Position numbers and translations under genes: made by a program. DNA of 64,000 nt from Tragulus kanchil (lineage: Eukaryota > Chordata > Mammalia > Artiodactyla > Tragulidae). This document shows, piece after piece, positions 1-12,445 of the stretch. How positions within the stretch are numbered: the first letter of the stretch is position 1; each line of letters starts with the position of its first letter. Where the stretch lies: the NCBI GenBank assembly GCA_022376925.1, contig JAIOJX010000032.1, forward strand, positions 205,960,939-206,024,938, read 5' to 3'. The notes beneath the pieces were generated by a model that was given only the letters and a program-made list of their open reading frames with translations, ran no database searches and was not told the origin of the DNA.

Positions 1-660
1 AATGCTACTTATTATTTCAGTGGAGGCACGGAACGCAGTGGGAGTCTTCACGGGAGCAAGCTAATCAATAGCGATATATGCCGCTCCGGCCTCCTCCGCA
101 TGCCTGGCGGATTGTGGGGTAAACAAAGGCAGAGAGGCTCACTACCTCCCCCACACACCCCACCCCCAAGTGGTGATGCCTGGAAAGAGGCACTGCCCTG
201 GCTTCCCCAGGATTCCATGAGCTGGAGAAGGGAGTCAGGGTTCTCAGGAGGAAACAGTCTCTACAGGAATATTAAAGAAAGGGGCTCAGACTTGGGATTC
301 AGATCATTTCTGGGCCCTGTACATACAACCATTTTCCTCCTTCTCCTAATTTGGACAAATGAATCACTGGTCTGCAGATCAGAGTCTGTCCACAGACACT
401 CCCCGGGGAGTTGTTGCCAGTTGGTCGTTCAATCCAGGAGTCATTCAGATCCTTGCTATGGGCTCCTGGAATGCTTGGCTCTCTTTGAAGACCAGATGCT
501 ACTCCAATTTATGGAGGAAACCTGGACAGCCAAAACAGTTTGTTTTTAGGACAGCTGGCAGGGAAGCTGTGGCACTGATGCCTTCAAGGGAAGTGGACAA
601 GGAATTAAAATTAACCCTAACCACTCTTCACGTTCATCTTTCTCTTCCCTTCTGGGACAA

Positions 661-862
661 CTTCCCTGATGGCTCAGGCAGTAAAGAATCTGCCCACAAC
701 GCGGGAGACCTGGGTTCGATCCCTGGGTTGGGAAGGTCCCCTGGAGGAGGGCATGGCCACCCACTCCAGCATTCTTGCCTGGAGAATCCCATGGACAGAG
801 GAGCCTGGCAGGCACCAGTCTACAGGATCGCAAAGAGGCAGACACGACTAAGTAACGTACAT
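661..862 (+). mobile_element. Bov-tA SINE
   Basis: The tRNA-derived head CTTCCCTGATGGCTCAG is followed by the B-box-like GGTTCGATCC and the ruminant Bov-A body (CACTCCAGCATTCTTGCC, GACACGACTAAG). It is slightly diverged from consensus and in intron 3. Confidence 0.9.
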
Positions 863-939
863 ACTTCACTTCCAGAAAGCAACCAGCAGGTGCGCAAAAC
901 TTAAACATTTGTAAAAAGCCTTGAAAGCAGTTCTGAAAT

Positions 940-1140
940 GAAATTCCCAGCTGTGACTAAAATTGCTATGTGATCTTGGGCAAGACCTTCTCTCAGTCTC
1001 AGTCTCTCTAGGCATAATTATTTTATTCTTATTGAATACCTACTTTTCTGGACTGTTTGGGAATTAATGAAATAAGTGAACATGCCATTCAGTGTTTGTC
1101 CCACAGAAGGTGCTCAATAAATGCTACTTATTATTTCAGT
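940..1140 (+). repeat. MIR-type remnant
   Basis: Contains the MIR core words TGTGATCTTGGGCAAG and CTCAATAAATGCTACTTATT in the expected order. It is diverged, as expected for an old mammalian SINE. Its end recurs at the window start as part of block A. Confidence 0.7.
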
Positions 1141-1343
1141 GGAGGCACGGAACGTCAGTGGGAGTCTTCGCGGGAGCAAGCTAATCAATAGCGATATATG
1201 CCGCTCCGGCCTCCTCCGCATGCCTGGCGGCAAGGCTGGACTGACAAATAATAATAACAACAGCTCCAGGAGGTGCAGTGGAGGGCAGAATTAACCTTCA
1301 GGCTGTAAGATTTAAATACAAATAGCCTTTAGTTTACCTCTAG

Positions 1344-1399
1344 GGGCTTCCCTGGTGGTTCAGATAGTAAAGAATCTGCCTACAATGCAAGAGACTGAG
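1344..1399 (+). mobile_element. 5' fragment of a Bov-tA SINE
   Basis: Only the tRNA-like head (GGGCTTCCCTGGTGG to CAATGCAAGAGAC) is present; the body is missing and unique sequence follows. Confidence 0.8.
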
Positions 1400-2628
1400 A
1401 GACTGTCTTCTTACACTTTCCTGCTGGGTCCCTTAGCTCTGGCACACCCACAATACTCCTCAATCCCTCTTACTTTCCCACCTGCACATTTTCTAGAAGA
1501 TGCTGCTCCACTCCCAAGGACAGCAAGTGGGAACTCTTCAAGAGAGCCTGCATCCAGATACTAGCAAGGACCAGGGCCCTGCCTTCTTCAGGCCTTCGAG
1601 TGCCTGAGAAAGGGCCTACAGGGACACCAAGGGTCATCCACTTGAGAGTCTCTGGCTTGGGAGAGCGGGGAACGTCTTCCAGTTCAAGAAGGAGCCTGGG
1701 TTTCCTGGCACACTTCCTCTCACAGGTGGTGCCCTGGAAGCACTCAGAGAGCCCAGGTAGGAGGCCTCTGGCTGTTGACAGCTGGTCTGACAGGTGCCTC
1801 CATATCTAGCAGAGAGGATCCCAAGAGCTCGTGCCTTCAAGGATGGACTAGACCTACCAAAGGGCTTCTTGTCAAATGGATGCTCTTCTGATCCAGGGCG
1901 CCCTTCAAGCCGGCCAGGCAATGCTGTCAGCTGTCTCTCTCCTTTTGTGGGTAAACAGGGCATCTCTTGTCCTCAGAAGCTCCCAGCCTTCTATCCCCAT
2001 AGGCCTACATGCCTAGGCCTCCTTCCCTTTGCGGTCCCTCCAGGATCATTTCCTCTAAAGGAGATACCATACATAATAGATACTCTGCACATCCCCAGGC
2101 CCTGCCCTCCTATCTTGCCTCAGGCTATCAGGCCCAGCTTCCTCCGCTGTGGGGCAGTTTCCATCACTTTCACCTACCTCCTCTCCGCTCCACTGACAGG
2201 ATGCTGATTAATCAGGGCTCATTACTGGCGTGATTTAATGACCTCACACTCTGCATCCACTCAGCACTTCTGACAACATATTTCAGCACGCCTTTTCCAG
2301 TCCCAGCTGCAGGCTGGGAGAAGCCTAGGCATGCTATACCCCCTGATGTCCACTAGGGGCAGCTCTGTCTATGTTTCCTGGCAGCCCTGGGCAGCATCCT
2401 TCCCTGAATGCCTGGACAGGTCATTCCACCATGTCACCCAACGCTCCACTTTCTCTCACTCATACGAACCCACAAACACAGATAATTTTCCTGAGTCTGC
2501 TACCCAGCATTTTTACACTGGCCACATACAGTCAAATGGAGAGCTTTAAAAAATGAACAATCTGGGATTACAAAACACTGTAAAAGTAAAAACTAAAATA
2601 AAAATTAAAAACTAAAAATGAACAACTA

Positions 2629-2812
2629 GGGGCTTAGTTGGCAGCTCAGTGGTGAAGAGTTCACCTGCGAATACAGGAGATACAGGTTCGATCCCTGATC
2701 CAGGAATATCCTACATACTGAGGAGTAACTAAGCCTGAGCACCACAACCACTGAGCCATGTGCTGCAAGTACTGAAACTAGGGCCTGTGCTCCATAACAA
2801 GTCTCCGGCATG
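2629..2812 (+). mobile_element. CHR-type tRNA SINE
   Basis: The head GGGGCTTAGTTGGCAGCTCAG and GGTTCGATCCCTGATCC are followed by a CHR-like body (GAGTAACTAAGCC, CTGAGCCATGTGC). An A-rich L1-like tail precedes it. The same element recurs at about 3785-3968 in the block B copy. Confidence 0.8.
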
Positions 2813-2833
2813 AGTAACTTAAAAAATCTGCCC

Positions 2834-2972
2834 TGGGAATTCCCAGGCTGTCCAGTGGTTAAGAATCTGCCTTCCAATGCAAGGGATGAAGTTCAGTCCC
2901 TAGTTGGGGAACTAATATCCCATATGCCTCAGGGTAAGCCTTTGAGGAGCCTACATGCCTCAACAAAAACCC
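2834..2972 (+). mobile_element. CHR-1 type SINE fragment
   Basis: Starts GGAATTCCCAGGCTGTCCAG and carries the AGTTGGGGAACTAATATCCC body typical of CHR-1 elements. It is immediately followed by another SINE. The copy lies at about 3990-4130. Confidence 0.75.
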
Positions 2973-2978
2973 ACCCCA

Positions 2979-3211
2979 GGGCTTCCCTGGTGGTCCAGTG
3001 GGTAAAGGAGTCCGCCTTGCAGTGCAAGGGGCACTGGTTCAATCCCTGGCCCGGGAAGCTCCCACGTGCTGCAGAGCAGCTGGACTGATGTGTCCAATTA
3101 CCAGCCAGCACTCTGGAGTGCATGTGCCCAGAGCCGGTGCTCTGCGACGACAGAGGCCACCGCGATGGGAGGCCCACACAGATCATAGAATAAACATAGA
3201 TGCAAATAAAC
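2979..3211 (+). mobile_element. Older member of the CHR-derived tRNA SINE family
   Basis: Has the same architecture as the young elements at 4835 and 22409 (GTCCAGTGGGTAAAGG head, GTGTCCAATTACC middle, GAGCCGGTGCTCTGCGAC, CACCGCGATGGGAGGCCC), but with more changes. The copy lies at about 4135-4367, and a fragment begins again at 5463. Confidence 0.8.
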
Positions 3212-3221
3212 TACTACACAG

Positions 3222-3276
3222 ATGTAAAAAGAAATGCAAAAGAATCAGTCCTAACGAGGTGGCTGGATCTGGAACC
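3222..3276 (+). mobile_element. Truncated start of the L1 3' end (cut by block B junction)
   Basis: These 55 bases match the beginning of the L1 segment at 4377 and stop at the junction. They are a consequence of the duplication rather than a separate insertion. Confidence 0.7.
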
Positions 3277-4376
3277 TCAGGCTATCAGGCCCAGCTTCCT
3301 CCGCTGTGGGCAGTTTCCATCACTTTCACCTACCTCCTCTCCGCTCCACTGACAGGATGCTGATTAATCAGGGCTCATTACTGGCGTGATTTAATGACCT
3401 CACACTCTGCATCCACTCAGCACTTCTGACAACATATTTCAGCACGCCTTTTCCAGTCCCAGCTGCAGGCTGGGAGAAGCCTAGGCATGCTATACCCCCT
3501 GATGTCCACTAGGGGCAGCTCTGTCTATGTTTCCTGGCAGCCCTGGGCAGCATCCTTCCCTGAATGCCTGGACAGGTCATTCCACCATGTCACCCAACGC
3601 TCCACTTTCTCTCACTCATACGAACCCACAAACACAGATAATTTTCCTGAGTCTGCTACCCAGCATTTTTACACTGGCCACATACAGTCAAATGGAGAGC
3701 TTTAAAAAATGAACAATCTGGGATTACAAAACACTGTAAAAGTAAAAAGTAAAATAAAAATTAAAAACTAAAAATGAACAACTAGGGGCTTAGTTGGCAG
3801 CTCAGTGGTGAAGAGTTCACCTGCGAATACAGGAGACACAGGTTCGATCCCTGATCCAGGAATATCCTACATACTGAGGAGTAACTAAGCCTGAGCACCA
3901 CAACCACTGAGCCATGTGCTGCAAGTACTGAAACTAGGGCCTGTGCTCCATAACAAGTCTCCGGCATGAGTAACTTAAAAAATCTGCCCTGGGAATTCCC
4001 AGGCTGTCCAGTGGTTAAGAATCTGCCTTCCAATGCAAGGGATGAAGTTCAGTCCTAGTTGGGGAACTAATATCCCATATGCCTCAGGGTAAGCCTTTGA
4101 GGAGCCTACATGCCTCAACAAAAACCCACCCCAGGGCTTCCCTGGTGGTCCAGTGGGTAAAGGAGTCCGCCTTGCAGTGCAAGGGGCACTGGTTCAATCC
4201 CTGGCCCGGGAAGCTCCCACGTGCTGCAGAGCAGCTGGACTGATGTGTCCAATTACCAGCCAGCACTCTGGAGTGCATGTGCCCAGAGCCGGTGCTCTGC
4301 GACGACAGAGGCCACCGCAATGGGAGACCCACACAGATCATAGAATAAACATAGATGCAAATAAACTACTACACAG

Positions 4377-4833
4377 ATGTAAAAAGAAATGCAAAAGAAT
4401 CAGTCCTAACGAGGTGGCTGGATCTGGAACCTATCATAAAAAGTGAAGTAAGTCAAAAAGAGAAGGACAAGTACAATGTACGAACACATATATATGGAAT
4501 CTAGTAGAATGGTAATGAGAACACACGCAGTGAGGCAATGGAAAAATAGACATGGACAGTAGACACATGGACATTGTGGGGAATGAACAGTGGGTGGGAG
4601 GAGTAAAGGAAGTAGCATGAAAACCTATACTATCATATGTGAAAAAAATAGCTATTGTCATTGTGCTGTGAGAAAAAGGGATCCTGCAGGGGTGCTGTGC
4701 GATGGCCTAGAGAGGTGGGATGGGAGGGATATACATATGACTAATCTGGGATCATACATATCTGTAAACAACAAAACTCTGTAAAAGTTAAAAGTAAAAT
4801 AAAAGTTAAAAAAATAATAATAATAAAAATAAA
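4377..4833 (+). mobile_element. Ruminant L1 3' end
   Basis: Shows the L1-BT-type 3' end order: AACGAGGTGGCTGGATCTGG, AGTGAAGTAAGTC, ATATATATGGAATCTAG, GACATTGTGGGGAATG, then GTGGGATGGGAGGG and an A/T-rich tail. No ORF2 sequence is present, so this is a 5'-truncated insertion. The copy lies at about 5551-6009. Confidence 0.8.
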
Positions 4834-4834
4834 A

Positions 4835-5162
4835 GGGCTTCCCCTGGTGGTCCAGTGGGTAAGGACACCGCCTTGCAGTGCAAGGGGCGCTGGTTGGATC
4901 CCTGGCCTGGGAAGATCCCACGGGCCGCGGAGCGGCTGGACCGGTGTGTCCAATTGCCGAGCCGGAGCTCTGGGGCGCATGCGCCCAGAGCCGGTGCTGC
5001 GACGACAGACGCCACCGCGATGGGAGGCCCACAGGAGCCAAAGAACAAAGACGGATGAACATAGAGAAACGAAAGACCAATAGAAGTGGCCCGCCCGCTC
5101 CCCTCCCTCCCCACCTCACCCTCCCAAAAAAGATAAATAAATAAAATAAATATTAAAAAAAA
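4835..5162 (+). mobile_element. Young CHR-derived tRNA SINE, full length
   Basis: Complete element: head GGGCTTCCCCTGGTGG, B box GGTTGGATCC (one change from GGTTCGATCC), CCAATTGCCGAGCCGGAGC, CGCATGCGCCCAGAGCC, then GACCAATAGAAGTGGCCCG and an A-rich AAATA tail. It sits directly on the L1 tail. The copy lies at 6010-6337 in block C. Confidence 0.9.
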
Positions 5163-7139
5163 GAGGCCAAAATTAAAAAAAAAACAAACAAAACAAAAAA
5201 ACACCCCAGCCAAAAGGAAAAAGGAAAAATGAGAAAGTAAACAATCACTCAATCAAAACTTCCCTATGTTTCTAATAAATCTCCCAGGTTGAGACACATT
5301 GCTCCCTTTCCCATCCAGGCGGCTCTCCTTTAGTTTCTGTGATACAATGCCCTACAACTTTGTTCCCTACCTTTGACCAGGGAACACTTTAAAAGAGGCA
5401 GAATGGAACAGCGCTAGTCCAAGAATTCAAACCTCATCCTTCCCCTGTAAAAGTGGGCGAGACCGGTGCTCTGCGACGACAGAGGCCACCGCAATGGGAG
5501 ACCCACACAGATCATAGAATAAACATAGATGCAAATAAACTACTACACAGATGTAAAAAGAAATGCAAAAGAATCAGTCCTAACGAGGTGGCTGGATCTG
5601 GAACCTATCATAAAAAGTGAAGTAAGTCAAAAAGAGAAGGACAAGTACAATGTACGAACACATATATATGGAATCTAGTAGGATGGTAATGATAACACAT
5701 GCAGTGAAGCGATGGAAAAACAGACATGGACAGTAGACACATGGACATTGTGGGGAATGAACAGTGGGGTGGGAGACGTAAAGGAAGTAGCATGAAAACC
5801 TATACTATCATATGTGAAAAAAATAGCTATTGTCATTGTGCTGTGAGAAAAAGGGATCCTGCAGGGGTGCTGTGCGATGGCCTAGAGAGGTGGGATGGGA
5901 GGGATATACATATGACTAATCTGGGATCATACATATCTGTAAACAACAAAACTCTGTAAAAGTTAAAAGTAAAATAAAAGTTAAAAAAATAATAATAATA
6001 AAAATAAAAGGGCTTCCCCTGGTGGTCCAGTGGGTAAGGACACCGCCTTGCAGTGCAAGGGGCGCTGGTTGGATCCCTGGCCTGGGAAGATCCCACGGGC
6101 CGCGGAGCGGCTGGACCGGTGTGTCCAATTGCCGAGCCGGAGCTCTGGGGCGCATGCGCCCAGAGCCGGTGCTGCGACGACAGACGCCACCGCGATGGGA
6201 GGCCCACAGGAGCCAAAGAACAAAGACGGATGAACATAGAGAAACGAAAGACCAATAGAAGTGGCCCGCCCGCTCCCCTCCCTCCCCACCTCACCCTCCC
6301 AAAAAAGATAAATAAATAAAATAAATATTAAAAAAAAGAAGCCAAAATTAAAAAACAAACAAACAAAACAAAAAAACACCCCAGCCAAAAGGAAAAAGGA
6401 AAAATGAGAAAGTAAACAATCAATCAATCAAAACTTCCCTATGTTTCTAATAAATCTCCCAGGTTGAGACACATTGCTCCCTTTCCCATCCAGGCGGCTC
6501 TCCTTTAGTTTCTGTGATACAATGCCCTACAACTTTGTTCCCTACCTTTGACCAGGGAACACTTTAAAAGAGGCAGAATGGAACAGCGCTAGTCCAAGAA
6601 TTCAAACCTCATCCTTCCAAACACACCAGGTTGCTAAAGAGTGGGCGAGACAGCTCTGTTCACTTTGCACACGCCTGTATCTTCATAATGGAGGCATTCT
6701 AAGTAAGTACAACCTCCGTCAGAAAAAATACAGTTGACACATAAGTGAATACATTAAAACACTACTTGTCTTACAACCGCGAGAACAAATGGCCCCACAG
6801 AGGAAATGAAGTCAGTCTGGAAACCCATTCCCCCTCCCCAGGGCTGACCTCTGGCAGGGGGCTTCCAGAATGCCACATCCTAGCATTTCTCAGAGATCCA
6901 AAAAGAACTTCATGTCTGATACTAAGACTGGAAATCTCTTCTTCCCACAACAATGCGCCTTATCCCTTCACCCCAACTTAGAGAGAGGTAGAGGGAGGAA
7001 GTGCTTGCCCGCCAAGCACAAAAGTCAAGGAAATCACCCACCATGGAGGGGCTGCCCTTCACCACTGCAGTTGGTGTTAATGGTTCCAGTTTCTGTAGAT
7101 GGGTTCCTCCCTTTTCCCTCCTTTGCTCTCTTGAGATAG

Positions 7140-7330
7140 TACTTGAGTGGTACTAGGTTTGAATTCCAGTCCACCACTTACTTCACCTCTCAGGCCCTCA
7201 GTTTCCTCATCCGGAAAATGGGGGATAAGAATAGCATCATCTTATTAGTATGAAGAAGTAATGAAAAAAGGCATGGGAAGCACTTAATATCTGGGACAAC
7301 GCTATGTACTAATAAGGCTAATAATAACAA
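7140..7330 (+). repeat. MIR remnant
   Basis: CTCAGTTTCCTCATCCGG, AAATGGGGGATAAGAATAG and a trailing CTAATAATAACAATA follow MIR order in intron 3. Confidence 0.7.
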
Positions 7331-7827
7331 TATATTGTTAAATTATTTTAGAGAATTAGTAGTAGTAGTAGTTCACACATGAGTAATCCAAGGCTCAGAG
7401 CTTGGCTTGCTGGCAGTGAAACAAAGATTAGAAGTAGGTGTGTCTGACTTTTCACATCTACACTGGGTTCTCATTAGGCATTAGACAGTAGGTCTCAGAC
7501 ACATCCAGGGACTTTCTCGGGTTGGCTCAGCCAAAGTGTGTGTCCCTGGGGCTGGACATTCCACCAATGGCAGCCCAGAGGTGGAATGACAGAGGTGATC
7601 CTCAGGAGTCAGCTCTCTGGGATGAATTCCCCCTCTTCCTTTTACAGATGAGAAATGGGAAGTGGCTGGCTTCTTCCATGCCTGGTGGTCAAGTCAGAAC
7701 TAAAATCTGGGTCTCTGATTGCATATCCAATCCCCAAACCCTTCCTTTCCACCTGAGAATGTTTAACTTCAAACTGGGAGCCCCTAATAATTTCCCCTTG
7801 CCCTTCTTTTCAAGGCCAATGAGAAAG

Positions 7828-7984
7828 GACCAGCAGAGGATGAGATGGTTAGATAGCATCACAGATTCAATAGACATGAATTTGAGCAAACTCTGAGAGA
7901 TAATGGGGGACAGAGGAGCCTGGTGTGCTGCAGTCCATGAGGTCGCAAAGAGGCGGATATGACTGAGTGACTAAACAACAACAA
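7828..7984 (+). mobile_element. Bov-A type SINE
   Basis: GGATGAGATGGTTAGATAGC, CATGAATTTGAGCAAACTC, GAGGAGCCTGG and GACTGAGTGACTAAACAACA are the characteristic Bov-A words. Confidence 0.9.
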
Positions 7985-8087
7985 AGCCCATCTAAGGATG
8001 GACCCTATCATTCAGAGCCAGCCTTCTCACCTCCCCCAGCTTTCAGGCCTTTGTCTGTTGAGGGTTAAAGTGTGGTGGGGGGCATTG

Positions 8088-8296
8088 TGCAGTTGCTCAG
8101 TTGTGTCCAACTCTAAGACCCTATGGATGGTAGCCTGCCAGTCTCCTTTGTCCATGGGATTCGCCAGGCAAGAATGCTGGAGTGGGTTGCCATCCTCCTC
8201 GAGGTGATCTTCTAGAGATGTAGGGATCCAACATGCATCTCCACAGCTCCTGAGCTACAGGCAGATGCTTTACCACTGAGCCACTGGGGAAGCCCC
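8088..8296 (-). mobile_element. Bov-tA SINE, interrupted by the block D edge
   Basis: Reverse-oriented body (GTGTCCAACTCTAAGACC, AGAATGCTGGAGTGGG) and head (ACCACTGAGCCACTGGGG). Only the head half recurs at 9311-9396, because block D begins inside the element. Confidence 0.88.
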
Positions 8297-10407
8297 GTGG
8301 ATGAACAGGCTGAGAGGAAATGAGGAGGAAGAGTGGTAGTGTAGTGAAGCTAGTGTGCTAGAGTCTAGAGGGACTCCGGTCTGAACTCTAGTCTCAGGCC
8401 CCCACCTGTAAAGCAGGAACAGGAATAGTGCCTAGCCCATCAGGTGTCCTGGGGATTTGGGGGGAATACAATATACACTATAAATAATACAATATACGGA
8501 AATTACCTCTGGAGGGAACCAAAGGAAACTGGTAACTCCTGCAGGGGCTGCTGGTGGGTAGTGGGGAGGGAGACTCATGCTTTCCCTTTTTAAACATGAA
8601 TTTGCCCACTCAAAAATAATGTTTTATGAAAAAATAATCTTTAATGGAAACAAAATAACTTTTTTATAAGTGAGTTTTGGGGATTTTAAGAACAGTAGCT
8701 GGGTACTGGTATAAGAGGAGAGGGGGACAACAGAGAACAAGATGGTTGGATGGCATCACTGAGTCAATGGGCATGAGGCTGAGCAAGCTCCGGGAGATGG
8801 TGAAGGACAGGGAAGCCTGGCGCTACAGTTCATGAGGTCGCAGAGTCGGACACGACTAAGCGACTGACTGAATTGAACCTGGTACTCAATGCTGTTCTTT
8901 TTTTTTTAAATAAAGATTTCATACATGACCTCAAATCATCTCTGTTCTGAACCCAGTTTCAAAGCAAATGTTTCAAACCCAAGAGGTAGGTGGTGAATGA
9001 GCAGGTCTTAGGTGCAGTCCAAAGGGACCTGTGGTGGGTCCCCATGTCCCCTACTTAGAGCTGTGTGGCCTTGGACAGTTGCTGTGCCTCCGTTTCCTCA
9101 GTTATAAAAGGAGGCTAGTGTTCTCTCCCCACACTGGGTGTCGCTAGGGTTTACTAAGATCAGAGCCAAAACTGAGTGAGCTGGGCCCACGGTGCGTCCA
9201 CTAGGACACACAACACACACGACTTATCACAGCTGCAACTGCCAGAGTCATCCCCATTTCGCCGATGAGCAGTGGAGGTTCAGGCTGGTGAAGTAGTCTG
9301 TCCAGTCATTCTAGAGATGTAGGGATCGAACCTGCATCTCCACAGCTCCTGAGCTACAGGCAGATGCTTTACCACTGAGCCACTGGGGAAGCCCCGTGGA
9401 TGAACAGGCTGAGAGGAAATGAGGAGGAAGAGTGGTAGTGTAGTGAAGCTAGTGTGCTAGAGTCTAGAGGGGCTCCGGTCTGAACTCTAGTCTCAGGCCC
9501 CCACCTGTAAAGCAGGAACAGGAATAGTACCTAGCCCATCAGGTGTCCTGGGGATTTGGGGGGAATACAATACACACTATAAATAATACAATATACGGAA
9601 ATTACCTCTGGAGGGAACCAAAGGAAACTGGTAACTCCTGCAGGGGCTGCTGGTGGGTAGTGGGGAGGGAGACTCATGCTTTCCCTTTTTAAACATGAAT
9701 TTGCCCACTCAAAAATAATGTTTTATGAAAAAATAATCTTTAATGGAAACAAAATAACTTTTTTATAAGTGAGTTTTGGGGATTTTAAGAACAGTAGCTG
9801 GGTACTGGTATAAGAGGAGAGGGGGACAACAGAGAACAAGATGGTTGGATGGCATCACTGAGTCAATGGGCATGAGGCTGAGCAAGCTCCGGGAGATGGT
9901 GAAGGACAGGGAAGCCTGGCGCTACAGTTCATGAGGTCGCAGAGTCGGACACGACTAAGCGACTGACTGAATTGAACCTGGTACTCAATGCTGTTCTTTT
10001 TTTTTAAATAAAGATTTCATACATGACCTCAAATCATCTCTGTTCTGAACCCAGTTTCAAAGCAAATGTTTCAAACCCAAGAGGTAGGTGGTGAATGAGC
10101 AGGTCTTAGGTGCAGTCCAAAGGGACCTGTGGTGGGTCCCCATTCCCCTACTTAGAGCTGTGTGGCCTTGGACAGTTGCTGTGCCTCCATTTCCTCAGTT
10201 ATAAAGGAGGCTAGTGTTCTCTCCCCACACTGGGTGTCGCTAGGGTTTACTAAGATCAGAGCCAAAACTGAGTGAGCTGGGCCCACGCTGCCTCCACTAG
10301 GACACACAACACATACGACTTATCACAGCTGCAACTGCCAGAGTCATCCCCATTTCACAGATGAGCAGTGGAGGTTCAGGCTGGTGAAGTAGTCTGTCCA
10401 GTCATTC
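8212..10407 (+). repeat. Tandem duplicate block D (8212-9310 and 9311-10407)
   Basis: The unit is about 1099 bp. The break falls inside a minus-strand Bov-tA SINE, so the second copy begins with a SINE lacking its other half. Differences cluster towards the end of copy 1 (CGGTGCG versus CGCTGCC; TTCGCCG versus TTCACAG) and the start of copy 1. Confidence 0.97.
8727..8877 (+). mobile_element. Bov-A type SINE
   Basis: GATGGTTGGATGGCATCACT, GAGCAAGCTCCGGGAG and GACACGACTAAGCGACTGAC identify Bov-A. The copy is at 9824-9976. A short T run and a unique CATACATGACC stretch follow. Confidence 0.9.
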
Positions 10408-10585
10408 AACCGGTACCTGGTGAGGCAAGGATGGTCCTACTCTGGAGTGAGTGTTCCTAACCTGTGCATGCCACATAGTTAGAACCAGACACATGCGACT
10501 TGCTTTGTGGATTGGAGCTTGGATAGATACTCATCACTAATAGATGTGAAGATCTTTCCCAGGCCACTTGGTAAAACATTTGTTT

Positions 10586-10799
10586 GTCGTGCTTGCTAAG
10601 TCGCTTCAGTCGCGTCCAGCTCTTTGCAACCCCACGGGCTGTAGCTATGTCCCTGGGGATACTCCTGGCATGAATACTGGGAGTGGATTGCCAAGTCCTT
10701 CTCCAGGGGATTTTCCCAACCCAGGGACTGAACCTTGTCTCTTAGTCTCCTGCATTGTCAGGTGGGTTCTTTTACTACTAGCGCCATCTGGGAGGCCTC
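10586..10799 (-). mobile_element. Bov-tA SINE
   Basis: Reverse-oriented CTAAGTCGCTTCAGTCGCG, GGGATTTTCCCAACCCAGG and CTGCATTGTCAGGTGGG to the SINE head at GCCATCTGGGAGGCC. Confidence 0.9.
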
Positions 10800-10820
10800 A
10801 AAACATTTGATTGTTTTATT

Positions 10821-11000
10821 GTTCAGTCGCTCAGTCGTGTCCAACTCTTTGCTACCCCATGGACTGCAGCACGTCAGGCTTCCTGTCCTTCACCACCTCC
10901 TGGAGTTTGGTCAAACTCATGTCCATTGAGTTGGTCCACCCAACCCTCTCATCTTCTGTCGTCCCCTTCTCCTCTTGCCTTCAATCTTCCCTGTCATTGA
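10821..11000 (-). mobile_element. Bov-A type SINE
   Basis: Reverse Bov-A words CAGTCGCTCAGTCGTGTCC, CTACCCCATGGACTGCAGC and GTCCATTGAGTTGG. It lies 20 bases from the preceding Bov-tA in the same orientation. Confidence 0.88.
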
Positions 11001-11518
11001 GGGGTGGTAGGGCTATCTGACATTTAGCCAAAGAACCCAGCAGAGCTGGAAGAGGTAGAGACCTCGGCCTTGGTTCACCCATAGTCACAAAGTCCAGAGC
11101 CAATCCTCGCAGTCCAGGGTATCAATGTACTCCACATCCTTGGCTCCTCCATGCCTATGTTGGTGACTTTAGACCCCACCCAGTGGACAAGCCCTCAGGC
11201 AATTTTTAAAAGCTTAGAGTCTGCGGGTTGAGCATTTGTAGCAATGCAGTTAGAGCTGAGGGCAAGCTTTCCTCAAAACCTTCAGACACGCCCACCCACC
11301 ACTCTCATAACCATAGTCAAACAGATTTTAGGACAACCCACTGCAAGAGATGGGCTGTTCCTTCCTACTGGTCAACAGTGCAGTTAGTGCAGCCAACCAA
11401 GGGGGATGTCTGGCAGCCTCACCCCACCCTGGCTGCTTGGAATGACCAACTCTATGCTAATGAAGGTGAGGCAGGGGTTACCACCACGTGTGAATTGGAC
11501 TGGGCCTTGGCTCTCTCT

Positions 11519-11551
11519 CACACACACACATATGCACACACATGCACACAG
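11519..11551 (+). repeat. (CA)n microsatellite, impure
   Basis: CA repeats interrupted by TATG and CATG units. Confidence 0.9.
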
Positions 11552-12445
11552 GATTCAGAATCAACAACCAGGCTTTCCCCACTGGAACTCCATGGGGTGG
11601 GGATGATGGATCCAGGCCACCGTGGATAATGCACCAAACAGATAATCTGCTTATGAATAATTGAGCTTATTGTTAGTGTCACTGTCTAAAGCCATTGACT
11701 GAAATTCCCAACAGACTTCCAGGGGCGAGGAAGGCTCTTCTGGAAAAGCAGCTCATGCCTCATTTCCCATTCTCTGGTTCTCCAGTGAGGGAGTCCAAAG
11801 AACCTATACATCTATCTCTGGACTTGTCCCCTCCCCTGACCCCCAGGACACAACACACCCAGAGACACAAAGGAGGAGACGGTTCTGGCAGAAGGGTTCC
11901 CCACCCTGTTCCAGCCTCGGCAGGTCAACTACTGCAGGCCATGCGGGTGTCCCAACAGGAGCAGCTTTGGTTCGAGGTCTTGAACCAGCTACAGCAGCCC
12001 CAAATCTTCTGGAAAGGTTCTTCCACCCAGTCCCTGCCTCCTCCTCACAGAGTCCCTGTCTGGAAAACTATCAGACTTCCTCTCCTCCTGGAGAAATGGG
12101 TAAGCAACCCGCTCCTGTCCAGCTAGGGTTGTCCTGGACGTGGAAGGATCCTGCGGCTGGCACCCAGCACTGCTGAGGACAGCCCGGCCCAAGTCAGGGT
12201 TGGCTCTGCCACAGAACGCTCCAGTGAGGGGGCGGGGCTTCATGAGCACATTCTGGGCCAGGTCTAGTAGAAATCCAGGAGCAGGAGTCCTGGGCATGAC
12301 CAACTGTTGGTCTCTGAGAAGTGAGGAGTCTCAGGTGGATGGAAGTGGTGGGGAATAGGTAAGAAGGGAGGGGGCGAGCTCTTCCTCATGGGGAAGACGG
12401 TGGGAGAAGGGAAACAGACACTCCCCCACTCTCGGGCACCCAGGC

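Larger units (their letters stand above)
1..1230 (+). repeat. Tandem duplicate block A (unit about 1120 bp, left copy cut by window start)
   Basis: Positions 1-110 repeat at 1120-1230 with two or three differences (an extra T and one substitution). The match stops at 110 and 1230, so the junction is at 110/111 and the second copy should be 111-1230, the first starting before the window. The content is intron 3 sequence with a Bov-tA SINE and a MIR remnant. Confidence 0.85.
2121..4431 (+). repeat. Tandem duplicate block B (2121-3276 and 3278-4431)
   Basis: The unit is about 1156 bp. The copies are nearly identical, differing by single-base homopolymer changes such as GGGG versus GGG near 2152 and 3309. 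Each carries the same intron 3 unique patch and the same three SINE pieces. The last 143 bases of the second copy are also the start of block C, so that core occurs three times. Confidence 0.97.
4289..6651 (+). repeat. Tandem duplicate block C (4289-5462 and 5463-6651)
   Basis: The unit is about 1174 bp. Near the junction the first copy reads CTTCCCCTGTAAAAGTGGG where the second has about 21 more bases, so the end of copy 1 is degraded. Both copies carry the L1 3' end and a young CHR-type SINE. Confidence 0.97.
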
